A stretch of 64,000 nucleotides of DNA from CAYRJD01 sp965212125 (lineage in GTDB: Bacteria; Actinomycetota; Acidimicrobiia; Acidimicrobiales; Poriferisodalaceae), in assembly GCA_965212125.1 (NCBI GenBank), contig OZ243045.1:1550001-1614000 (forward strand). The letters run 5' to 3'. Both the position numbers and the translations under genes were made by a program. Of this stretch, positions 23,872 to 32,117 are shown piece after piece. The notes beneath the pieces are model-generated. The model did not search any database and was not told where the DNA came from. It worked only from the letters and a program-made list of their open reading frames with translations. Within the stretch, counting starts at the first letter, position 1, and the number at the start of each line of letters is the position of its first letter.

Positions 23872-25147
23872 CTAGCTGCTCGACCACGTAATCGATGCAG
23901 GCGCACAGCGCCTCTACATCGGCTAGCTCAATGGCGGGAAACGCAGCTATGCGCAGCTGGTTGCGGTTTAGCTTGCGGTAGCCCTCGGTGTCGACGATGC
24001 CGTTTTCGCGCAGCACCGCGGCGATGTCGTCGGCAGACACCGAATCATCAAAGTCAATGGTGCACACCACCGGCGATCGCATGTCGGCATCCGCCACAAA
24101 CGGCTGGCACCACTCGCGCTGTTGCGCCCAGTTGTAGATCGTTGAACTGTTGGCTGCGGCCGCTTGCGTGCTCCATTCCAAGCCGCCCTGGCTCAGCATC
24201 CACTGAAGCGTGTTGTTCATCAGCAGCAGCGTCGCCAGTGCGGGTGTGTTGTAAGTCTGGTTTTGGCGAGAGTTGGTCAAGGCGATCGACAGGTCAAGCG
24301 AAGCCGGCGCCCAGCGGGCTGTGCTTTTGCCGGCGCCGGTGCTGGCACCGCCGCTCAAGCGTTCTATGCGTTCAATTGCGGCGGGCGCACACAGCGCCAC
24401 CCACAAACCACCATCGCCTGCAAACGCTTTTTGCGGAGCGAAGTAATAGCAGTCGGCTTGGGAGACGTCCCACGCAATGGCGCCAGCCGCGGAGGTGGCA
24501 TCCACCAGCGTCAGCACGCTGTCGCTTGCGGTGGCGGCGCTGCTGTCGCTTGTCCAGTCGGGGCGCAACACCGGGGCGCACACTCCGGTGCTGGTTTCGT
24601 TGTGGGTCAGCGCCACGGCATCAACCGCGCCGTCCGTTGGCGGATTGCCAGCCGCTGGCGGGCGCGAGTGTGGATGCGTGCCTGGCTCGCTCGCAATCAC
24701 GTCGGGCATCTCAAGATGCGGCGCCGCGGCGGTCACCTTTGAGAACTTGTCGGAGAACTCACCAAAGCAAAGATGTTGGCTGCGAGCGTTAATCAACCCA
24801 AACGAAGCGGCGTCCCAAAAACTGGTCGTTCCGCCGTTACCGAGCAGCACTTCGGTGCCGTCGGGCAAACCAAACAGCTCAGCCAAACCCGACCGCAGCT
24901 GCCCGACCAGCGAACGCACGCCTTCACGCCGATGACTGGTTCCCAACCAATCAACGCCGCGGCTAGCTAGCTCTTCAACGGCTTCGGCCCGCACCTTGGA
25001 GGGACCCGAACCGAAGCGCCCGTCGCGGGGAAGGAGAGTGGCGGGAATGGTTAGGCTGCGATGGCTTGCCAGCGGGCCGGTCGCACCTGGATCGGTCGCA
25101 CCTGCGCCCGGCAACTTCGCATCTGTAGGGCCGTTCACAGATGCCAC
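23864..25147 (-). CDS. serC: Phosphoserine aminotransferase SerC, mycobacterial type
   Basis: PLP enzyme converting 3-phosphohydroxypyruvate to phosphoserine with glutamate. It matches the actinobacterial SerC form: PRDGRFGSGPSKVR near the N-terminus, GTSHRREGVRSLVGQLRSGL, LGNGGTTSFWDAASFGLI, HNETSTGVCAPVLRPDW, the PLP lysine in YYFAPQKAFAGDGGLW, and NQTYNTPALATLLLMN. Inserts (PHSRPPAAGNPPTDGA near 135 and SGGASTGAGKS) lengthen it. The frame is open to 25345, but the upstream part lies over the divergent aminotransferase gene; GTG 25147 or 25138 is more likely. The cysteine-rich substrate loop is not altered. With serA nearby it forms the serine pathway. Confidence 0.9.
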   Translation of the reverse strand: MASVNGPTDAKLPGAGATDPGATGPLASHRSLTIPATLLPRDGRFGSGPSKVRAEAVEELASRGVDWLGTSHRREGVRSLVGQLRSGLAELFGLPDGTEVLLGNGGTTSFWDAASFGLINARSQHLCFGEFSDKFSKVTAAAPHLEMPDVIASEPGTHPHSRPPAAGNPPTDGAVDAVALTHNETSTGVCAPVLRPDWTSDSSAATASDSVLTLVDATSAAGAIAWDVSQADCYYFAPQKAFAGDGGLWVALCAPAAIERIERLSGGASTGAGKSTARWAPASLDLSIALTNSRQNQTYNTPALATLLLMNNTLQWMLSQGGLEWSTQAAAANSSTIYNWAQQREWCQPFVADADMRSPVVCTIDFDDSVSADDIAAVLRENGIVDTEGYRKLNRNQLRIAAFPAIELADVEALCACIDYVVEQLAS

Positions 25148-25200
25148 TATGTACAACAACACAGCCAGAGGCAACCCAAAGGCAACCCAGAGACAACTAC

Positions 25201-26406
25201 ATGGCAGACCCCCGGATATCAGAAATGGCCGCAGGCATCGCCCCGTCGGCCACTTTGGCGGTTGATTCCAAAGCCAAGGCGTTGAGAGCCGCGGGCGAAG
25301 ACGTGATCGGTTTCGGTGCGGGCGAGCCGGATTTTCCGACCCCACAACATGTGGTGGAAGCGGCCAGCGAAGCGTGCTTTGCGCCCAAAAACCACAAGTA
25401 CTCCCCGACCGGCGGCCTGGCCGAACTGAAAGAAGCGCTGGCTGCTAAGACGCTCAGAGACAGCGGGCTGGAGCTAGCCGCCAGTCAGTTCTTGGTAACC
25501 AACGGCGGCAAACAGGCGGTGTACAACACGATGGCCGTGTTGGTTAATCCGGGCGATGAGGTGCTGCTGCCGGCGCCCTATTGGACGACCTACCCGGAGG
25601 CCGTAGCCATGTTTGGCGGCACCCCCAAGCCGGTCTTCGCCGACATTGACGCTCATTTCAAGGTGACCGTTGATCAGCTAGAAGCCGCCCGCACCGCCCG
25701 CACCAAGGCGCTGATGTTTGTGTCGCCGTCAAACCCGACCGGCGCGGTGTACGACCACGACGAGATCGTCGCGATCGGCCGCTGGGCTGCTGCAAACAAA
25801 CTGTGGGTTATCACCGATGAGATCTACGAACACCTCACCTACGACGGTGTCAAGCACTTTTCGCTGCCCGCTGTGGTGCCAGAGGTGCTTGATCGCTGCG
25901 TGATTCTCAACGGCGTCGCCAAGACCTATGCGATGACCGGCTGGCGGGTTGGCTGGCTGGCCGGCCCGCCCGATGTGATCGCCGCCGCTACCAACCTGCA
26001 AAGCCATTCCACCTCCAACGTCTGCAATGTGGCGCAGGCTGCGGCTCTTGCGGCGGTAGCTGGCCCGCTCGACGCAGTAGCCGAAATGCGCACCGCTTTC
26101 AATGAGCGCCGGCTGGCTATTCAGAAAATCCTTGACAGCATTGAAGGCGTCCGCTGTGAACTGCCGCCGGGCGCGTTCTACGCTTTCCCCTCAATGGAAG
26201 GGGTCTTGGGGCGCACGATCGCCGGGCAGCAGATCGGCTCCACGCTTGATTTGGCCGAAGTAGTGCTAGACCAAGCCAAGGTCGCATTCGTGCCGGGCGA
26301 AGCGTTTGGCGCACCCGGCTATGCGCGCTTTTCTTACGCCCTGGGGTTAGACAATCTGATTGAGGGCACAACCAGAGTAAAACAGCTACTAGAGACAACT
26401 AGTTGA
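25201..26406 (+). CDS. Class I PLP-dependent aminotransferase (aspartate aminotransferase-like)
   Basis: A 401-residue fold-type I aminotransferase of the AspB/AAT Ib branch. ISEMAAGIAPSATLAVDSKAKAL at the N-terminus and GFGAGEPDFPTP are typical; the cofactor site has LPAPYWTTYPEA, VSPSNPTGAVYD, and the PLP lysine in VAKTYAMTGWRVGW. The Arg that binds the substrate alpha-carboxylate is in the C-terminal ARFSYALG. It likely makes aspartate or transaminates other amino acids; in this locus it could also help branched-chain synthesis, as no ilvE is near. ATG 25201 is taken over an in-frame start at 25141. It is divergent from serC, with about 50 bases between, and 20 bases ahead of serA. Confidence 0.88.
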   Translation: MADPRISEMAAGIAPSATLAVDSKAKALRAAGEDVIGFGAGEPDFPTPQHVVEAASEACFAPKNHKYSPTGGLAELKEALAAKTLRDSGLELAASQFLVTNGGKQAVYNTMAVLVNPGDEVLLPAPYWTTYPEAVAMFGGTPKPVFADIDAHFKVTVDQLEAARTARTKALMFVSPSNPTGAVYDHDEIVAIGRWAAANKLWVITDEIYEHLTYDGVKHFSLPAVVPEVLDRCVILNGVAKTYAMTGWRVGWLAGPPDVIAAATNLQSHSTSNVCNVAQAAALAAVAGPLDAVAEMRTAFNERRLAIQKILDSIEGVRCELPPGAFYAFPSMEGVLGRTIAGQQIGSTLDLAEVVLDQAKVAFVPGEAFGAPGYARFSYALGLDNLIEGTTRVKQLLETTS

Positions 26407-26426
26407 GAACCGAGTAAATACCCAAG

Positions 26427-27386
26427 ATGTCGTTAGTCATAATCGCCGAACCGCTTGCGCCGGAAGGTGCCGAACTGTTGCGCGCCGCGGGGCATGAAGT
26501 AATGGAGCTTGACCCCGGCATGGACGTGCATGAGCTGCGTCAGGTGGTGGCGCCCGCGCAGGCGTTGATCGTGCGATCGGCCACCCAAGTTGATGCGGCG
26601 CTGTTGTCGGCCGCCGATGACCTGAAAATCGTTGGGCGTGCCGGGGTTGGGGTTGACAACATTGACGTGCAGTACGCGTCGGAGCGTGGCGTGATAGTGG
26701 CGAACGCTCCCGAAGCCAACGTGCAGTCGGCCGCCGAGCTAGCGGTGGGATTGATAATCGCTAGCGCGCGCCGCATTCCGCAGGCTCACACCGCTCTGTA
26801 TGAGGGCCGCTGGGAGCGCAGCAAATGGGTCGGCACGGAACTGTTTGGCTGCACCGCCGGCATCATCGGCCTGGGGCGTGTGGGTCGCCTGGTGGCGCAA
26901 AGGCTGGAGGCGTTCGGCATGCGTTTGGTGGCGTATGACCCTTACGTCAGCCCGGAGTCGGCCGCCGAGGTAAACGTGTCTCTGCTCAGCTTGGAAGATC
27001 TGCTCAGTCAGTCCGACTTCATCACCATCCATCTGATTAAGACCGCCGAAACCACCGGCATGCTCAACGCGGAGACGCTGGCGCATGCCAAGCCCACGGC
27101 GTTTCTTATCAACACTGCTCGCGGCGGCATCGTTGATGAGGATGCGTTGCTGAAAGCGCTGGAGGAAGGTCGCCTGGGCGGCGCGGCAATTGACACTTGG
27201 AGCAATGAACCGTCCGTTGATTCTCCGCTGCTGCACCGCACCGACGTAATCGCTTTGCCTCACCTTGGTGCCAGCACCAAGGAAGCTCAGATACGCGCTG
27301 CGGTCACCATCGCGCAATGTGTGATTGACGGGCTAGCTGGCGATCCGGTCGCCACCGCAGTTAATACGGTCAGCTCGCGCAGCTAG
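26427..27386 (+). CDS. serA: D-3-phosphoglycerate dehydrogenase, short form
   Basis: First enzyme of serine synthesis, oxidising 3-phosphoglycerate with NAD+. Its 319 residues comprise only the substrate- and NAD-binding domains; the intervening and ACT regulatory domains of the long (about 530 residue) actinobacterial form are absent. Features: VIRS-like ALIVRSATQVDAALL, GRAGVGVDNIDVQYA, Rossmann motif GIIGLGRVGRLVAQRL, catalytic Arg in NTARGGIVDEDALL, Glu in WSNEPS, and His in LPHLGASTKEAQ. The HLGAST motif supports a phosphoglycerate-type enzyme over other D-2-hydroxyacid dehydrogenases. It follows the aminotransferase closely and probably shares its transcript. Lacking ACT, it may escape serine feedback. 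Confidence 0.87.
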   Translation: MSLVIIAEPLAPEGAELLRAAGHEVMELDPGMDVHELRQVVAPAQALIVRSATQVDAALLSAADDLKIVGRAGVGVDNIDVQYASERGVIVANAPEANVQSAAELAVGLIIASARRIPQAHTALYEGRWERSKWVGTELFGCTAGIIGLGRVGRLVAQRLEAFGMRLVAYDPYVSPESAAEVNVSLLSLEDLLSQSDFITIHLIKTAETTGMLNAETLAHAKPTAFLINTARGGIVDEDALLKALEEGRLGGAAIDTWSNEPSVDSPLLHRTDVIALPHLGASTKEAQIRAAVTIAQCVIDGLAGDPVATAVNTVSSRS

Positions 27387-27424
27387 CGGGCTCGCTGACC
27401 GGGTTCGCTGACCGGGCTCGCTAG

Positions 27425-28018
27425 CTAGGTCAGGTTCGGCAGCCAGGCTGGGCGCTGCGCCTCGTAGCCGTCAATGTCCGATGCGCTGCGCATGGTTATG
27501 CCGATGTCGTCAAGCCCTTCAATAAAGCGCTCTTGCGTCGCGGTGTCCAGCGGAAAAGTCTCTTCTATGCCTAGTTGCGGCACCGCCACAACCAGCCGCT
27601 CAACGTCAATGACGATCTCCAGGTCGGGGTTGTCGTGCAGGGCGGCGCGGATGGTTGCCGCGACCTGCTCGCTGACGGTCACGGGGATGAGTCCGTTCTT
27701 GGTTGCGTTGTTTTGGAAGATGTCGCCGAAGCGGGGCGAGATGATCGCCGCAAAGCCGTAGTCCATTAGCGCCCAGACCGCGTGCTCACGCGAAGATCCG
27801 GTGCCGAAGTTGGGCCCGGCAACCAGCACCGACGCGCCAGCAAATCGCTCATCGTTCAAGATGAACTCTTGCTCGTCGCGCCACTCCGAAAACAAGCCCG
27901 CCCCAAAACCAGTGCGCTCAACTCGCTTAAGCCAGTCGCTGGGGATTATCTGATCGGTATCTACGTCTGAGCGATCCAGCGGAACCGCTGTGCCTTGATG
28001 AACTCTTACTGCTTGCAT
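27425..28018 (-). CDS. leuD: 3-isopropylmalate dehydratase small subunit
   Basis: Swivelling subunit that with LeuC isomerises 2- to 3-isopropylmalate in leucine synthesis. The 197-residue length is right. Signatures are PLDRSDVDTDQIIPSDWLKR near the start and GPNFGTGSSREHAVWALMDY with the conserved substrate-binding loop, followed by RFGDIFQNNATKNGLIPV. It is 36 bases downstream of leuC and ends an operon of four minus-strand genes. The same pair also can act on citramalate-derived substrates in the citramalate route, which fits the nearby cimA (inference). Confidence 0.96.
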   Translation of the reverse strand: MQAVRVHQGTAVPLDRSDVDTDQIIPSDWLKRVERTGFGAGLFSEWRDEQEFILNDERFAGASVLVAGPNFGTGSSREHAVWALMDYGFAAIISPRFGDIFQNNATKNGLIPVTVSEQVAATIRAALHDNPDLEIVIDVERLVVAVPQLGIEETFPLDTATQERFIEGLDDIGITMRSASDIDGYEAQRPAWLPNLT

Positions 28019-28054
28019 TGCTCTACCAAACCTGCCCTAACCAGCCCGGCCCTG

Positions 28055-29488
28055 TCAAACCAACTCCGCCGGCGAGGCAAAGCGACCGACGATCGCAGTC
28101 GCCGCGGCAACCTCAGGCGAGCACAGATGCGTGCGGCCGCCGCGCCCCTGGCGTCCTTCAAAGTTGCGGTTTGAGGTGGATGCGCAGCGTTCGCCTGGCG
28201 CCAGCTTGTCCGGGTTCATCGCCAGACACATCGAGCAGCCCGGCTCACGCCAGTCAAATCCGGCCTCAACAAACACCTTGTCAAGCCCTTCTTGCTCGGC
28301 TTGCTGCTTCACGGCAAACGAACCCGGCACCACCAGAGTGCGCACCCCGGCGGCGACTTGCTTGCCTTTCACCACCTCAGCGGCGGCTCGCAAATCTTCA
28401 ATGCGGGAGTTGGTGCAGCTGCCGATAAACACAGTGTCCACCGCCACGTCAGCCAGTCGGTCGCCCGCCTTTAGCCCCATGTATTCCAGCGCTCGCTCGG
28501 CGGTGGCCGCGTCGGTGGCGTCGGCAAAATCTTCCGGGCGTGGAACCGTGCCGTCTAGCGGAATCACGTGGGCGGGATTGGTTCCCCAGGTGACGTGCGG
28601 CACAAGCTGAGAGGCGTCGATGCGCACGGAGGTGTCAAACGTGGCGCCTTCATCGGTCGCCAGGCTGCGCCAGTCGGCCACCGCCACGTCCCACTGCTCA
28701 CCGGCGGGTGCGTGGGCGCGGCCCTTCAGGTATTCAAATGTCGTTTCGTCCGGCGCTATCAGCCCGGCCTTAGCGCCCGCCTCAATCGACATGTTGCACA
28801 CCGTCATTCGGCCTTCCATCGACAGCGCCTCAATGGCGGGGCCGCGGTACTCAATTACGTGGCCGATTCCGCCGCCCGTGCCGATCTTGCCGATGATCGC
28901 CAGCACTATGTCTTTGCCCGTCACCCCGGCGGCGGCCGTGCCGTCAACGCGCACCTCCATTGTCTTGGGTCGCTTTTGCGGCAGCGTCTGCGAGGCCAGC
29001 ACGTGCTCCACTTCGGAGGTGCCTATTCCAAATGCCAAAGCGCCGAAAGCGCCGTGGGTGGAGGTGTGGCTGTCGCCGCAAACCACCGTCATCGCTGGCA
29101 GCGTTAGGCCTTTTTCAGGGCCGATGACGTGCACGATGCCTTGGCCGGGATCGCCCATCGGATACAGCTCAATGCCGAACTCTTTGCAGTTTTGACGCAG
29201 CACCTCTACCTGTTTGGCTGAAGTCGGGTCGGCGATCGGCAGGTGAATATCAACGGTGGGAACGTTGTGGTCTTCGGTCGCCACGGTCAGATCCGGCCGC
29301 CGCACCTTGCGCCCGGCCATGCGCAAGCCGTCAAAAGCCTGCGGGGAGGTCACCTCGTGGATGAGGTGAAGATCAATGTAGAGCAGGTCGGGCAGGCCGT
29401 CGCCTGTGCGCACGACATGGCGATCCCAAACCTTGTCGGCCAGCGTGCGTGGCGCGGTGGTTTTGCTTGATGCGTTTTTTTGCGTCAT
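28055..29488 (-). CDS. leuC: 3-isopropylmalate dehydratase large subunit
   Basis: Catalytic [4Fe-4S] subunit of isopropylmalate isomerase, 477 residues. Visible iron-sulfur ligands are a Cys in FIGSCTNSRIEDLRAA and the pair in PGCSMCLAMNPD. Substrate region motifs include VCGDSHTSTHGAFGALAFGI and EYRGPAIEALSMEGRMTVCN. The C-terminus SNRNFEGRQGRGGRTHL is standard. Start ATG 29488. It is preceded 39 bases upstream by the alpha/beta hydrolase gene and followed by leuD. Confidence 0.97.
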   Translation of the reverse strand: MTQKNASSKTTAPRTLADKVWDRHVVRTGDGLPDLLYIDLHLIHEVTSPQAFDGLRMAGRKVRRPDLTVATEDHNVPTVDIHLPIADPTSAKQVEVLRQNCKEFGIELYPMGDPGQGIVHVIGPEKGLTLPAMTVVCGDSHTSTHGAFGALAFGIGTSEVEHVLASQTLPQKRPKTMEVRVDGTAAAGVTGKDIVLAIIGKIGTGGGIGHVIEYRGPAIEALSMEGRMTVCNMSIEAGAKAGLIAPDETTFEYLKGRAHAPAGEQWDVAVADWRSLATDEGATFDTSVRIDASQLVPHVTWGTNPAHVIPLDGTVPRPEDFADATDAATAERALEYMGLKAGDRLADVAVDTVFIGSCTNSRIEDLRAAAEVVKGKQVAAGVRTLVVPGSFAVKQQAEQEGLDKVFVEAGFDWREPGCSMCLAMNPDKLAPGERCASTSNRNFEGRQGRGGRTHLCSPEVAAATAIVGRFASPAELV

Positions 29489-29527
29489 GGCGCTCGTTTC
29501 CCGTGCTTGTTTCTAGTGGTTGGATTT

Positions 29528-30406
29528 CTATTGGCTGGCGGCGGTGTTGGCCGCGGTGCTGGCCGCAACTGCGTCAACCGCCGCTAGCAGAGTCTGCGGC
29601 CACTCAATCGTTGAACGCAAACAAACCGTGTGGCCGCCGGCAATCTCAAAGACATTTTGCGCGTCGATCAAGCGGGCCAACTCTTGTTGACGCTGCGGGG
29701 CGACCACCTCATCTTGGGTGGTTATCACGCAAGCCGTCGGCACATCAACCGAGCTCAACCAAGCGCGCGAGTCAAATATTCCTAGCTCTCTGCCCGCTTG
29801 CAGCAGGCGCAACGGATCGTGGCGATACATCTCTCCTAGCGCCCACTCGCTCATGCCCTGCTTTGATCTTTCTTCCAGCATTCGTCCGCCAATCCAACGA
29901 GAAAAAGCACGCGGCAGCAGCGCCGCGGCTATCGCGACCGCTCCCAGTCCGGTAAATCGAATCAGCTCGTGTAGCGACTCTCGAAACATCCCCGCGGTAG
30001 CGCACAGCACCAAGCCGTCAACCAGTTCGGGATGATGCCGCCACAAAAGTTGCGCGACAGTTCCACCCATTGAATACCCCACCACGATTACTTTCTTCTC
30101 GCCCAGATAGTCGGCGAGGGCCGCCACATCATGAGCGCATTCCTCCAGCCGGAATCTGCGGTGCCGCCGCAGACCACGGCCGTGTCCGTGCAAGTCGGGA
30201 GCTATCAACCCGTAATGCGGCGTCAGCGTTTCGTATGCGTTCGCCCAGTTGATGTCGGCCGTCGCCGTCCAGCCGTGCAGCAGCAGCAATGTCGGCGCGC
30301 CCGGCGGAGCTTCATCTATGCGGACGAACCCGTTGCCACGCTTGGGCAAGCGCACCACGCGCCCGCGCGGAAACGAAACCTGCTGCGGTGCGCCAGCGGT
30401 TCTCAC
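29528..30406 (-). CDS. Alpha/beta-fold hydrolase
   Basis: A 292-residue serine hydrolase-like protein. The oxyanion region is LLLHGWTATADINW, the nucleophile elbow VVGYSMGGTVAQLL, and a late His in IAGGHTVCLRS completes the triad; the acid residue is probably in TTQDEVVAP. A cap domain around RFTGLGAVAIAAALLPRAFSRW is hydrophobic. The substrate cannot be inferred. The start is GTG 30406. It lies between greA-like and leuC with small gaps, so it is co-transcribed with leucine genes without a clear metabolic reason. Confidence 0.85.
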   Translation of the reverse strand: MRTAGAPQQVSFPRGRVVRLPKRGNGFVRIDEAPPGAPTLLLLHGWTATADINWANAYETLTPHYGLIAPDLHGHGRGLRRHRRFRLEECAHDVAALADYLGEKKVIVVGYSMGGTVAQLLWRHHPELVDGLVLCATAGMFRESLHELIRFTGLGAVAIAAALLPRAFSRWIGGRMLEERSKQGMSEWALGEMYRHDPLRLLQAGRELGIFDSRAWLSSVDVPTACVITTQDEVVAPQRQQELARLIDAQNVFEIAGGHTVCLRSTIEWPQTLLAAVDAVAASTAANTAASQ

Positions 30407-30441
30407 CTGCGCCTCACTCGCACCGAGTCACTCGCACCGAC

Positions 30442-30999
30442 TCACCTGCTGAGCGCGATGACTTTGACGCTTAGCTCCAGATCGCCCGCCTGATAACTGA
30501 CAAGATCGCCGGCGGCCGCGCCCTGTAGCGCCTGACCCATCGGCGACCCGGCCGAAACCACGTCCAGTCCGTCTGCGGGTCGCTCCTCCGTTGAGCCAAA
30601 CAAAAACTTCACCGAATCGTCGTCGCCCTCAAACAGCAACTCAACCACCACCCCTGGCTCCACCTGCTCCGGCTGCGATTGCTGCTCGCCTTCGTCCAGA
30701 ATCTCGCAGTTGCCCAGCACCGACTCCAACTTGCGGATGCGGCCTTCCATCTTGCCTTGCTCTTCTTTGGCGGCGTGATAGTCGCCGTTTTCTTTCAGAT
30801 CACCTAGCAGCCGCGCCTTTTCTATGCGCTGGGCGATGTCGATGCGGCCGCGCCCGGTCAGGTCTGTTAGCTCGGTTTGCAACCGCTCATGGGCTTCGGC
30901 GGATAGGCGATGTGGCTCAGCCACAACGGCGGCTTGATTGCCCGCCGCTCCGCCGGTCGCACTGTTGGTTTTATTGTTGGTCTTGCTGACAAGGCTCAC
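30442..30999 (-). CDS. greA: Transcription elongation factor GreA family protein
   Basis: Rescues backtracked RNA polymerase by stimulating transcript cleavage. The N-terminal coiled coil (residues about 30-105) carries the acidic tip in LLGDLKENGDYHAAKEEQ, the counterpart of GreA's LSENADY loop, and the C-terminal FKBP-like domain includes VDVVSAGSPMGQALQGAAAG. A 25-residue Asn/Thr/Ala-rich tail precedes the coiled coil, and the globular domain resembles GreA loosely, so it may be the second, divergent Gre paralog. The start is GTG 30999. It is the first gene of an operon reaching leuC-leuD and is divergent from leuB. Confidence 0.85.
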   Translation of the reverse strand: MSLVSKTNNKTNSATGGAAGNQAAVVAEPHRLSAEAHERLQTELTDLTGRGRIDIAQRIEKARLLGDLKENGDYHAAKEEQGKMEGRIRKLESVLGNCEILDEGEQQSQPEQVEPGVVVELLFEGDDDSVKFLFGSTEERPADGLDVVSAGSPMGQALQGAAAGDLVSYQAGDLELSVKVIALSR

Positions 31000-31103
31000 G
31001 CTTGCTAAGGGTAACGGTGCCCTTAGCGTTACCTATCTAGCCTGATCTATCTAGCCTGATCTAACTTATCTAGCCAGACTTAACCGCAGCCGAAGGGAGC
31101 TAC

Positions 31104-32099
31104 GTGGTTCACAAAATCGCGGTAGTGGGCGGAGACGGCATCGGGCCGGAGGTGATCGCCGTGGCCCTTGATGTGATGACCGCGGCCGGCGCCAAACTTG
31201 ACGCCACCCACTTTGACCTCGGCGGTGCCCGCTATTTGCGTGACGGCACCGTGCTAGACGACGACACCTTGGCGCAGCTACGCAACTACGACGCAATTCT
31301 GCTGGGGGCGGTCGGCACGCCCGAAGTGCCGCCCGGAGTCATCGAGCGTGGGCTGTTGCTGAAGGCGCGCTTTGAGTTGGATCTGTACATCAACCTGCGT
31401 CCTTTCACCATGCCCGACGGACACGAGTTCACCGTCATCAGAGAAAACACCGAAGGCACCTACGCCGGCGAGGGCGGGTTCTTGCGCAAAAACACTCCCC
31501 ACGAAATCGCCACGCAGGGTTCGGTCAACACCCGCAGAGGAGCGGAGCGCTGCGTCCGTTTTGGTTTTGAGCTAGCGCAGCAACGCCCGCGCAAGCATCT
31601 CACGCTGGTGCACAAAACCAACGTCCTGACGTTTTCGGGCGACCTTTGGGAGCGCACCTTCAACGAAGTGAGTGCCGAATATCCCGACGTGGAGACCGCC
31701 TACAACCACGTTGACGCCGCCTGCATCCACATGGTTGAAGACCCCGGCCGCTATGAGGTCATCGTTACTGACAACTTGTTTGGCGACATCCTGACCGACC
31801 TGGGTGGAGCCGTTGCGGGCGGCATCGGGCTAGCCGCGTCAGCCAACCTTGACCCCACCCGCACCAGTCCTTCGCTGTTTGAGCCCGTCCACGGATCGGC
31901 GCCAGACATCGCCGGCCAAGGCCTTGCCAACCCAATCGCTGCGGTACTTTCGGCGGCATTGATGTTGGATTTCTTAGGCGACGCCAAGCTGGCCGGAAAA
32001 ATCACCGCCGCATGCAAGGCCGTGGTTGATGACAAATCCGTGCCCGACACCGGCACTGCCGAAATCGCCGCCGCCGTAACCGCCAAACTTGGTAGCTGA
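31104..32099 (+). CDS. leuB: 3-isopropylmalate dehydrogenase
   Basis: Oxidative decarboxylase of leucine synthesis, NAD+ and Mg2+/Mn2+ dependent; relatives also act on citramalate-derived methylmalate. The 331-residue actinobacterial type starts with KIAVVGGDGIGPEVIAVALDV, has LRPFTMPDGHEFTVIRENTEG, the metal/substrate segment TDNLFGDILTDLGGAVAGG, and the NAD motif EPVHGSAPDIAGQGLANPIA. Start GTG 31104 has AAGGGAG four to five bases upstream. It is 18 bases ahead of cimA and co-transcribed with it. Confidence 0.96.
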   Translation: MVHKIAVVGGDGIGPEVIAVALDVMTAAGAKLDATHFDLGGARYLRDGTVLDDDTLAQLRNYDAILLGAVGTPEVPPGVIERGLLLKARFELDLYINLRPFTMPDGHEFTVIRENTEGTYAGEGGFLRKNTPHEIATQGSVNTRRGAERCVRFGFELAQQRPRKHLTLVHKTNVLTFSGDLWERTFNEVSAEYPDVETAYNHVDAACIHMVEDPGRYEVIVTDNLFGDILTDLGGAVAGGIGLAASANLDPTRTSPSLFEPVHGSAPDIAGQGLANPIAAVLSAALMLDFLGDAKLAGKITAACKAVVDDKSVPDTGTAEIAAAVTAKLGS

Positions 32100-32117
32100 G
32101 TAGTAGCTGAGTAACTG

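Noticed and set aside
25148..25345. Upstream extension of serC
   Set aside because: Runs through the divergent aminotransferase start region and encodes Arg/Pro/Trp-rich shadow; family N-termini begin shortly before PRDGRFGSGPS.
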